This document shows positions 39,440 to 49,500 of a stretch of DNA of 64,000 bases, piece by piece (the first letter of the stretch is position 1; each line of letters opens with the position of its first letter). The notes under the pieces are model-generated. The model was not told the origin of the DNA and searched no databases. It saw only the letters and a program-made list of their open reading frames with translations. The DNA is taken from the NCBI RefSeq assembly GCF_029852145.1, contig NC_079977.1, positions 4,301,879-4,365,878 on the forward strand, written 5' to 3'. Source of the stretch: Microplitis mediator. Lineage: Eukaryota > Arthropoda > Insecta > Hymenoptera > Braconidae. The translations under genes and the position numbers were made by a program.

Positions 39440-40371
39440 CCACACTTTTTTGGCTTTGAGAAGTTTCCTAAAACCAAAAGGGAGCATAAAAATCTGTCAT
39501 TTTGGAATAAATAACGCGATATAAATAATATAGATATATATTCAGTGACATTCAGTGATATTTAGTGACAGAATAATTAAAGTATTAATTTATTTAAAGA
39601 AAATAAATACGATCGTCTTTTTTCCCGCGTAATTTAAATGTAATTCGAATGATATAGATAAATCTATTTATCTCAATACTTGGCAATTAAAAAGAGTTTA
39701 AAGTATGAAAAGGCACAAATTCATGTCAAGACCTATCTAATGATACCAATTTCAATAACATTAACTAATTTTATCATATAGATATGGCGGGAACAAAATT
39801 TTCCTTAGTCTCTTAATAATATAGATAAATATATGAAACCTGGCACAGTCTCGCGCGTAAAATGAGTACCCTATCATTGAATTCAAAACAGAAAACTAAT
39901 TTACCGTCTCCAAAAAAATCAGTAAAGTAGAGGCGAAAATTACCGACAATCGCTAAAAAATTTCACAAAATTTTCTTTATCGATCGGCGCCACCTGCGCG
40001 TCTTCTCTTTTTGCAATCAATGTTTTTTTTTTCTTACGTTGCTTTTTTTTTGTAGGTTATTTTTATCATACCAACGCATAGCAATAACACGTAATTAGGT
40101 TACATAAAAAAAAAAAAAAAAAAAAAAATACACAATAGTAAAAATAAAAACTACAATTAATCTGTAGAATAAATTATTTATTTATGATTAAAGTTCAATA
40201 ATAGAAATTTAAATCCTACTTGCCCCTAAAGTAACTAAATAATAACATAATTTTATTTTATTTGATAATAAATTTACTGTTATTAAACCGTATGATTAAC
40301 TAACTGACAATAAATTAATAAAGACAATTAAATTTCTTACGCGAACAAAAGAAAAAAAAAAAATAAATCCA
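39440..40371. other. Downstream region of the minus-strand gene
   Basis: Holds the probable 3' UTR of the minus-strand gene that ends at 40372: a minus-strand AATAAA lies at 40252-40257, about 115 bases past the stop. Further down is an A24 run near 40106-40129 and otherwise unremarkable A/T-rich DNA. Confidence 0.45.
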
Positions 40372-42171
40372 TTATACTCTTAAATGTTTGAGCCCGACTT
40401 TAGCGTTTGAATTTTTTTGGGTCAAGGATGTCGATCCTTTTTTAATTGAACTTTTATTGTTATTATTATTTGTATTTAAATTTTTATTGTCCCGATAATG
40501 AAATTCGATATCATTTTCTTTATTGTCGTTTATATTTCTCCGCTTCATTTTAAATCGTTCATTATTTTTATTTAATGTTGATGTTGATGCTGATGCTGGT
40601 CCTCTGGAAAAATACGGCTGCTTTTCCTGCAGGACTTTGTCATCAGATTTGATTCCAATAGTCGATGACAGTTCGATTGGATCAGATTCTGGTTCTTCGA
40701 TGTCTTTGAAAATCAATTTTTTAGGCTTCAGATCTGATTTGTCTGTAAATCGCCGCGGTTTTGTCGGAGCTGATGGTTGATGATATGGAGATTTTATCAT
40801 CGGTGGAGTTTTTACGGAGTTTATATTTAATAGACATTTTGTTACGCAGTTTTCATTCCGTAGATTTACCTAAAAATTTTTTACTTTTATTTAAATTCAC
40901 TGTCGAAAATTGGAAGTAAATTCGGAATGATTTTGAAGTCAGCTGACGTCTAATGATTTTTGAATTTTTTTATAGACGATAAATTGTAAAAAAAAAAATA
41001 TTTGAAAAATTGCACCTGTAGCTTTTGAAATTTTCTACATGTGGATATTTTTAGTTTTTCTTTTTTTTTAATTTTTGAAAAACAGAATTCGAAAATTGTT
41101 TTGTCTGCTAACTTGAGGATTGTAATTTTATGATATTGAAATTAATCGACGTCTAGTAATTTTTGAATTTTTGTAAAAATGATAAATTTTAAAAAAAGAA
41201 ATATTTTGAAAAATTGCACCTGTAGTTTTTTTAATTTTCTACATGTGCATTTTTTTAGTTTTTTTTTTTTTTTTAATTAAATCATTGAAAAAAAAAATTT
41301 TTCAAAAAATTGCACCTATAGTTTTTTAAATTTTCTACATATGCATTTTTTTAGTTTTTTTTTTTTTTGTAATTTATTTGCTTAAAAAAAAAATCCAAAA
41401 ACTTGTTTGCTAACTTCAGAATCATAATTCGGAGTATGAATTTTATTTAAATCCAAAATTACTCCGACATTCAAAATTCTGCTCAGAAAAAAAAGATTTC
41501 TTGGCACAAAAAACATTTTGAATTACGAAATAAAATCAAAAATTTTCTTAGGACTGGAAACTTTTTCTTGCCTTCAGAAAATTTTTGTCTTTAACCCTGG
41601 TGGAAATTTTTCTGACTTTTCTTTGAAAAACTTTGAAAAAGTCTTCAGAACTTTAGAACTGAGTTCTGCAGAGAAAATTCCCAAAAAATTCCACCAGGGA
41701 ATTCATAATGAAAAAATTTCTTTGGGAGTAAAATTTTTTTGTGTTGAGAAATAATTTTTTTCTGTGGTTTCGAAAAAAATTCACTTCATACAGGAGTAAA
41801 TACGGAGTTAATTTTTTCAAAGGAGTAATTTCGGAGTGAACTGAATTTTATTTAAATCCGCATTTATTTTGATTCGGAGTCAATGTGAAAACAAAATCCT
41901 TTCAGAAATGAATTTCACTGCGAACCGGAGTTCAAAAATTAAAGTGAATTTCGGTTTACTCCGCATTTACTCCGATTTTAATAATAAATACTGGTAATAA
42001 ATAATTTACTTGTTGGCCGACTCTATCATTGAAATCAGTAGTAAATAATTTCTTCTGGACACGACGTGAACTTCTGGGAGTTTGATTATAATTATCTAAA
42101 TTACAGCATTCAAAAATTTTAAATGGGCTGTTATTATTATTTCCAAAGTACGATGATAATTTTTCAGCCAT
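40372..42171 (-). CDS. Two-exon gene, Asn-rich protein with KEN box, unrecognised
   Basis: Exon 1 is 42171-42010 (54 residues, ATG in AATAATGG context). The intron runs from GTAAAT at 42009 to AG at 40870, and exon 2 is 40869-40372 with TAA at its end. Both junctions are phase 0; the joined protein is 219 residues, soluble, low-complexity and polar. What can be seen: a PIP-box-like LSSYF near residues 5-9 without the leading Gln; TPRSSRRVQKKLF at 31-43, with KKLF resembling a cyclin-docking motif; TPP and SPY at 75-82, possible CDK sites; MKRR at 162-165; a KEN box at 171-173; an Asn run near 185-192. These short motifs would suit an unstable cell-cycle protein, but that is inference only and no family is recognised. 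The 1.1-kb intron contains a composite MITE and a CACAG-type element with a nested fold-back. The gene is head-to-head with bin3. Confidence 0.72.
40927..41424. repeat. Composite ATGAT-family dimer in the intron
   Basis: Left unit starts ATGATTTTGAAGTCAGC; its inner right end ACTTGAGGATT is followed by a second unit from 41130 (ATGATATTGAAATTAATCG) that ends CTAACTTCAGAATCA at 41424. The only duplication flanks the whole dimer, AAATTCGGA at 40918-40926 and TAATTCGGA at 41425-41433, so the composite behaves as one inserted unit. Confidence 0.75.
41482..41766. repeat. CACAG-type element with nested fold-back, in the intron
   Basis: Starts CTCAGAAAAAAAAGATTTC and ends TTTTTTTCTGTG. The AAGAAAATTTTTGTCTTTAA unit is split by the fold-back at 41595-41699 and resumes as AATTCATAATG. 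Confidence 0.75.
41595..41699 (+). repeat. CCCTGGTGGAAAT fold-back, best copy
   Basis: 105 bp. Left CCCTGGTGGAAATTTTTCTGA and right TTCCACCAGGG are inverse copies, and the middle is also palindromic (GAAAAAGTCTTCAGAACTTT). Inserted inside a CACAG-type element, so it is younger than that element. Confidence 0.87.
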
Positions 42172-43222
42172 TATTGTTGATAACTTTTATCACGAGTACT
42201 TTTTTTTATTTTGTATTTTTATATCTAGTATTACTTTAATGGTATTTAATTTACTAGTTAATTACCAATTATTGCCTAATCCTAAATTACGGAAAGCACA
42301 AAAGACGCGTTGACTCAACTAAACTGACGTTATAATTTAAATCGCGATGTAATTTATTTTTTATTTTTCATTTTAAATGCTGCTAATTTCGTGCTATTGA
42401 TGTGCGGACACCAATCACGGAAATGTGGGGCTCATTAGTTTAAAACAAATGAACAATGGGTTTAATTTTCAGTAATTATATTTTTAATTTTATTAAAATT
42501 TCAAATTTTGAAATGTAAAAAAAATGGAATTTTTACAGGATTATAAATAAATTGTTATTGTTATTCAAAAATTAAGAAAAAAAAAATCACAAATTTTTGG
42601 CCTGAATGTCAATAAAAAATTTTGAAATTTTTGAAATTAATTTTTAATAATTATATGAAATTTAATTGTAGTAAAATAGTTTAATTGAATGAAAAAAAAA
42701 AAAAAATATCTAAGAGATTTTTTATACTTTATATTAAATTTTCTTTTGATATTATATATATAATATATATTCTATATGTTATGTATTTTGCTGTTTAATT
42801 TTCCAAAAATTTTAATTTTCTGCTACAAAAATTCAAATTTAAAAAAACGGAAATTTATTACGTTGACTTTTGACAGTTACATGAGGTACCAATAACTCTA
42901 GACACTTAAACTCCTCATATCTCAAAATCTACTCAATTTTAAAAAAAAACACAAGATACTTTTTTTGTACAGGATTTAACGCTTTACAAAAAAGGTATCT
43001 TGTAATTTTTTCATTAACTCAATATTTACTTAGATATTTACAAAAAATCAATTAAACTTTTTTTTGACAGCTAGAATTTTTTAAAATTCAAATTTTAAAA
43101 ATTAATTAAAAAAATACTTTTTATCCTAAGTAAAAATTTTTAATTTTCACACCTGAATATGAAATTTAAATTAATTTTTTTTTTTTACCCCTCAAACAAA
43201 AATTTTAAAAAATAATTTTCTT
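42172..43222. other. Upstream region of the minus-strand gene
   Basis: Probable 5' UTR and promoter of the gene starting at 42171; a GC-richer patch lies at 42285-42320. At 42900-43040 there is a diverged copy of the shared palindromic core (GGATTTAACGCTTTACAAAAAAGG). Confidence 0.35.
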
Positions 43223-43609
43223 ACGCTACTGAAGTCAGCCGACGTTTAATAAGTTTGGGATTTTTTTTAAAACGATAAAGTTTAAAAAAAAATATTCAAA
43301 AAAATTGCACCTATAGTTTTTTAAATTTTCTACATGTGCATTTTTTTACTTTTTTTTTTCAATCGATTTGTTAAAAAAAAATCAAAAAATCGTTAATCGT
43401 CTGTTAACTTCAGGATGATACTGAAGTTAACCGACTAATAATTTTTGGATTTTATTTTACACGTTAAATTATAAAAAAAAAAATATTCAAAAAAATTGCA
43501 CCTATAGTTTTTTAAATTTTCTACATGTGCATTTTTTTACTTTTTTTTTTTAATCGATCCGTAAAAAAAAAATAAAAAAATTGTTAGTCATCTGTTAAGT
43601 TCACGTGAT
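43223..43609. repeat. Composite ATGAT-family dimer
   Basis: Two head-to-tail units, the first ending GTTAACTTCAGGATGAT where the second begins (GATGATACTGAAGTTAACC, from about 43417). Flanked by AATTTTCTT at 43214-43222 and AATTTTATT at 43610-43618, eight of nine bases matching. Confidence 0.7.
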
Positions 43610-43639
43610 AATTTTATTTTCACACCCGAAAATAAAATT

Positions 43640-43936
43640 AAAAGACCAAATTTTTTTTTAATTTGGTAAAATTTAGCGGGAACCCGAAAACTTCCGAAAA
43701 CACCCGAATAATTTAGTGTCGAGTACACGAGCGCTACCCACATGGAAAATGGTGGAGAAATAGTATAGCAGGCAAGTGAATTATATCTCAAGCAACTATT
43801 CGCCATCGTTGATGGTCGCACATCGTCGTTTGATCTCTCTGCGTCACATATTATCCCGTAATGGCGCATTATTGTGCTTAATAAAGTTATTGAGTGGACA
43901 AATAATCAAGTGTGTTCGACGTACAATAATTAAAAG
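43640..43936 (+). promoter_or_regulatory. Probable bin3 promoter and non-coding exon 1
   Basis: GC-richer, unique sequence between a MITE and a very AT-rich intron. It ends TTAAAAG followed by GTATGT at 43937, a good donor. It would join the acceptor TTTTTTTCAG at 46517, 22 bases upstream of the bin3 start codon. No ATG-led plus-strand frame crosses it, so exon 1 would be untranslated. The transcription start is not resolvable; no TATA box at a convincing position. Confidence 0.42.
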
Positions 43937-44439
43937 GTATGTAATATATTAAAACAGACATATAAAGTTATTAAATAGAAATAAAACATCTAGGCATTAC
44001 TTACCATCCGCTTTCGGACTGTATAAACTACATAGTGCGCATGTGCTGACGCGGGAACGATAATTTAACATAAAATTAACATCTTCATCAACATCAATGT
44101 TATTCATCACCCAACTTACTCTTACTCTCTTACTCGTATTATTTTTATTATAATTTATTGCCTATCGCGAGTTTACTATCATTGTTTTTTTTTTTTTTTT
44201 TTTTAATTTACTATTCATTATTCTATTAATTTTACTATTGTCATTATTTTTATATCGTTTATCATTTAAAAATTTTTCTTATCACAATCGTAATTTATTT
44301 ATTTTCCGCAAGATGTTTTAAACTTTTTTTTTTTTTTTTTTATTTATTCAGTCCACGTGGTGATAAATATTTTAGATAATAAAAATATATCACTATATAG
44401 TTTTATATAAATTCTTTTAATGGATTTTAATAATTTGGT

Positions 44440-45140
44440 GGAAAAGTTGAAGATGGAAATTTTTTAAATTCAAATTATTGAGATTTCCCCCCCTTTGTTT
44501 TTTTAGATTTTGAAAATTTCTAGTGCGGGCGCGCATCAAAATTTTAAATACAAATAATTACAGTAATTAATAAAAAGTATTGAGAATATGAAATTTAAAA
44601 AAATTCAAAGTTTTGAGATTCCCCGCCCTCTGTATTTTTTTCAAAATTTTGAAAATTTATAGGACTGGCGCGTATCCAAATTTTAAATACAAAAATAATT
44701 ACAGTAATTTTAAATAATTAATAAAAATACGAAATATGAAAAAATTCAAATTATTGAAATTTCCCCCCCTTTATTTTTTTGGAATTTAAAAATTTTTTAG
44801 TACTGTCGCGTATCCACATTTTAGATACAAAAATAATTACAGTAATTAGAGGTAATTAATAAAAAGTATTAAAAATATGAAATTTGAAAAAATTCGAATT
44901 AATGAAATTTCTCCCCGTTTTTTTTTTAATTTTTAAAATTTCTAGCTGGCGCGTATTCAAATTTTAAATACAGAAATAATCACAGTTATTAAAGTTAATT
45001 AATAAAAAATACGAAATTTTCAAAAATTCAAATTAATGAGATTCTCCCCGCTTTTTTTTAATTTTAAAAATTTTTAGTACTGGCACGTGTGCAAATCTTA
45101 AATACAGAAATAATTAATTACAGTTATTTTGGTCATTAAT
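44440..45140. repeat. Five-copy degenerate tandem array in bin3 intron 1
   Basis: Units of about 134-148 bp recur at 44481, 44616, 44757, 44905 and 45039, marked by GAGATTCCCCGCCC-type pyrimidine blocks, then a TACTGGCGCGTATCCAAATT-type block and ATAATTACAGTAATT. Non-coding. Confidence 0.75.
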
Positions 45141-45601
45141 TAAAAATATGTGATTGATAATTTAATTGAAAAATAAATTTCATTTAAAATTTTTAATTAA
45201 TTAAAAAAAAAAAGTGCGGTGTCAATTAAAATAACTCGTAGATTGTTTAAAAAATGTTTACAGTAATTATGAGTTGATAATTGGAAGTAATTTAATTAAG
45301 AAATTGAAATTTTTAAACTTTACGTATATGGACGTTTGATATTTACGTCATAGTCGTGACTCTATACGTCGAGTTTAAAAGTCGAAATTTATATACTAAA
45401 TTAAGTCCAACGATGAATTCGTAATTTTTTCAAATTATTTACGTGACTTTGATTAATTTTGTTTTTTATTTTTGACAATTTTTTTTAATTTACAATTTTG
45501 CCACCCGCTACTGCTCCGTATTTTCAAATTTACCAAAAAGGGCGGGGATTTGAAATTTAAAAATTCTCAATAGAAAAAAATTACGATCCTGAAGTTTTTA
45601 G

Positions 45602-45715
45602 ACAGAAAAAAAAAGTTTTCTTGGTCCAAGAAAATTTTTTAAAAATTTGTAAATGCAAAAAATTACTAGAGGCAAATCAAAATTTTTCGCATCAAAAAAT
45701 CCTTTTTTTTCTGTA
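45602..45715. repeat. CACAG-type element, short
   Basis: ACAGAAAAAAAAAGTTTTCTT start and CCTTTTTTTTCTGT end, 114 bp. Confidence 0.6.
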
Positions 45716-46335
45716 CAGAAAATTAACAATTTTCGATTTTTTTTTCAACAAATTGATTAAAAAAAAAAAAAAAATATGTGCATGTGTAGAAAATTAAAAA
45801 ATCTATTAGTGAAATTTTTCCAAAATTTTTTTTTCTCTAATTTACCATTAAAAAGAAATCCAAAAATTATCTGACGTCTGCTAACTTCAGTATCATTCTA
45901 AAATTTTTATAATTAATTAAAAAAAAAAAAAACTAAAAAAAATGCACATGTAGAAAATTAAAAAATCTATAAGTGCAATTTTTTCAAAATATTTTTTCTC
46001 TCTAATTTACCATTTAAAAAACAAATCCAAAAATTATCTGACGTCTGCTAACTTTAGTATCATTCTAAAATTTTTATAATTTATTAAAATAAAAAAAAAA
46101 ATAAATAAAAAAATGCACATGTAAAAAATAAAAAAATCTATAAGCGCAATTTTTTCAAAATATTTTTTCTCTCTAATTTACCATTTAAAAAAAAACTAAA
46201 AAAATGCACATGTAGAAAATTCAAAAATCTATAAGTGCAATTTTTTTAAAAAAATTTTTCTCTCTAATTTACCATTTAAAAAAAAAATTCAAAAATTATC
46301 TGACGTCTACTAACTTCAGTATCATTCTAAAATTT
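45716..46335 (-). repeat. Amplified ATGAT-family array in bin3 intron 1
   Basis: Three to four units of about 130-180 bp, each with ATGCACATGTAGAAAATT, CTATAAGTGCAATTTTTT and a CTAACTTCAGTATCATTCT terminus (near 45897, 46064 and 46325). A terminus is repeated between units, unlike the array at 23.1-23.8 kb. Confidence 0.75.
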
Positions 46336-46539
46336 TTATAATTTATTAAAAAAAAAAATAAATAACTTCGTTTTCACAACGCAATTGATAAAAAATGATA
46401 ATTAATTTCTTAATGACTAATTTAACTATAAATAAATTAAAAACATAAATTTTATAACAAACGATAACAAAATGAATTATTTGTCAATTAGTATCTGAAG
46501 TATTTTATTTTTTTCAGATAAAAAAAGCAATAAAAAAAA

Positions 46540-49500
46540 ATGTCATCAGCTCAAGTAGATCGCACTTCAAAAGTCGGTCACGTGGGGAAGAAAGAAAATG
46601 AAAAAACTCGTAAAATGTTTAATCAGTCGCGACATTTTAAATTTTCCCGTAAACGGCTGCAAAGTTTTACCGGCAGCAATGCAAATAAATTTTTCCCTCC
46701 CTACAAAAGGCGTAAAAAAGAGGGCGGAATAATACCGCCGACAAAATTTTTACTAGGCGGTAATATTTGCGATCCACTGAATTTGAACAGTATGCAAGAT
46801 GAAGAAATAAACCGGGCTATGAATGCAGTGACGCCTAAATCCAGTCCATTGCCGACACCAAAACACCGCAAAGGAATAATTGAAGTAATAATACCGCCAA
46901 ATATAAATGATCCACTTAGTCTAAGTAATTGCAACGATGACGAGTACGAAAAACAATTAATTTCCCCAACAAAAAAATTTTCAAAGCGGCGCAACCGTAA
47001 GCGCAAACGCGCGTCCTCGGGTTCTGGTAAAGAAGATGTCAGTCACAGCGGCAGCGAAACAACAGAAGTTAAATCCGATGAAATAATTTTACTGCCACCA
47101 ATAGAACCTAAAAAATTTCGCGTATCGTCATCGTCATCATCAACATCATCGTCATCAGAACCACCATCAGTACCAGCAATAACGTTAATTACTCCCGAGT
47201 TATCAACAGAAATACCGGAAATACCAGCAGCTGTTGTGTCATCGACAACTTGCTCAGTCGTATCTTCAGCAGAAGACGAACTGACAGAAATAATTTCAAC
47301 TGAACCAGAATTTCCGGAAGCAGATCCAGCTTCCTCACCAGTTACGTCATTGCCCTCGTCTCCAGTTGCTGAAGTGACAGCAGCACCCCAGCAATCTGTC
47401 AAAGAGACAGAAATTAAAACTTTACCGCAGCCGCAGTTGCAACATCAACAGGTCAAAGACACCAAAGTTAACCAACCGCAGCATCAGCAACAGCAGCAAA
47501 TTAAAGACAACAAGGACTCGAAAGATAAAGAAGCTAAAGTTGAAGCGCCGAGTCCTCAGAAAGATAAAAATAAGCTGAGGTTAAAAGGACTAGAAATAGA
47601 AACTAAAGACAAACGCGTGCGTAAACTGGACATTAAAGACAAAATTGTCAGTCCGGTTATCCCGCAACCGGGCGCTTGGAAAACGAGACCACCGCATAGG
47701 CCCAATCAGGACAAGAAGAAAAAAGTGTCGCAGACGGGACTGATAGTTCCGAAATTTCGCGAGAAAAATTCGCGTTATCAGTACGGTAATTATGACCGTT
47801 ACTATGGGTACCGTAATCTGCATCATGAAATAGACCCGCGGCTGACAGTTTTCGCGCAACGCAAAGAATTATTTTACAACAAAGATATTCTTGACATTGG
47901 GTGCAACATCGGGCATATTACGTTATCAGTAGCACGCGATTTAGCCGCCCGCAGTGTTACGGGCATTGATATTGATCGTAAGTTGATTGGTATTGCAAGA
48001 AGTAACATAAAACATTACGTTAATTGTGTGAGATCACCGGCTAGTAATGACGACAATGGCAGCGCGACTAATGATTGCGATTCAAGTTTCTTCCCGATGT
48101 CGATGCCAATTAATTACGGGCCTATTGATGTACCGGGTTTCACCAAAAATAAAAACCATAAAGGATTTCCGTATAATGTTACATTTGTACAGGTAATTAT
48201 TTTTTTTTTTTAATCAATATGATTACGAATTTTTTTTCAGCTTTTTGGAGTAAATTTGAGTGGGAGTTGAAAACTGGATTATCTGGAAAACTATCGACTT
48301 GACGACTTTTTTATAAAAATACTTTTTTGTAGGAAATTTAATTCTGAACAAAATTGTTTATGTGAAAAATTGTCGTATCTGTAGTTTTCAAGTCATAAAA
48401 TTGAATGAATGCCTGAGAAGGCGCGCAATGAAAAATACCGCGCGATAAAATTTTGAATGGTGACGGATATCTTGGCAACTATTGACTTTATCGATTTTTA
48501 GTAAAAGATCAATTTTATGTAGAATTTAATTCTGAACAAAATTGTTTATGTAAAAAATTGTCGTATCTGTTGTTTTTAAGTCACAAAATTAAATAAATAT
48601 CCAAAGCGCCGCGGAATGAAAAATATCACGCGGCAATATTTTTAATGGTGACGGATATCTCGGAAACTATTGACTTTATCGATTTTTAGTAAGAGATCAA
48701 TTTTTCGTAGAATTTTATTCTGAACAAAATTGTTTATGTAAAAAATTGTCTTACCTGTTGTTTTTAAGTCACAAAATTGAATAAATGACCAAGAAGGCGC
48801 GGAATGAAAAATATCGCGCGGCAAAATTTTGAATGGTGACGGATATCTCAAAAACTATTGATTTAATCGATTTCTAGTAAAAGATCAATTTTATGTAGAA
48901 TTTTATTCTGAACAAATTTTCACTCTTTAGTTTTTTTGTAACTCGAAGGGGTGATGAGATATCGGGTCGCGAATGATTTAAATTGCAGTGGGTGTTGAAT
49001 AAATAGTTTTTAAAATAATTGTGTTATTGATTATTATTATTTTGCTTGCAGGGTAACTATGTACTAGAAGATGATTCTCTATTGAAGTCAGAGCAGCCAC
49101 AATTCGATACAATTCTCTGTCTGTCAATCACTAAATGGATTCATTTAAATCACGGTGATTCGGGATTGAAACAGGCATTCAAGCGCATGCATGCTCAGTT
49201 ACGTCCCGGTGGGGTTTTAGTATTAGAAGCACAAAATTGGCCAAGTTACGGCAAGAAAAAAGGATTAACTGTAAGTACTATTTATTTATTTATTTATTAG
49301 ATTAGTAATTAAAAAAAAAATAATCAGCCTAAGTTACTTTGAGCTTTCGGTATAACATCCGCTTAAAACAAAATATATAGACATCACTGAAAATATAAGA
49401 TGTTTTAGAAAAATATATAAAATTTTTTAGTAAAAATGAATTTTTTTAGTGAAAATTTTCCGTGAAATTCAAAGCAAATTACTTGAAGTTACTAAAGTTC

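Noticed and set aside
47043..47402. 119-codon minus frame with Asp/Val runs
   Set aside because: Antisense shadow of the Ser/Pro-rich first coding exon of bin3; no start or donor that fits.
48193..48213. Reading the first bin3 coding exon through to the stop at 48213
   Set aside because: It reads past the GTAATT donor at 48193 into poly-T; splicing to 49052 restores the conserved FVQGNYV block in frame.
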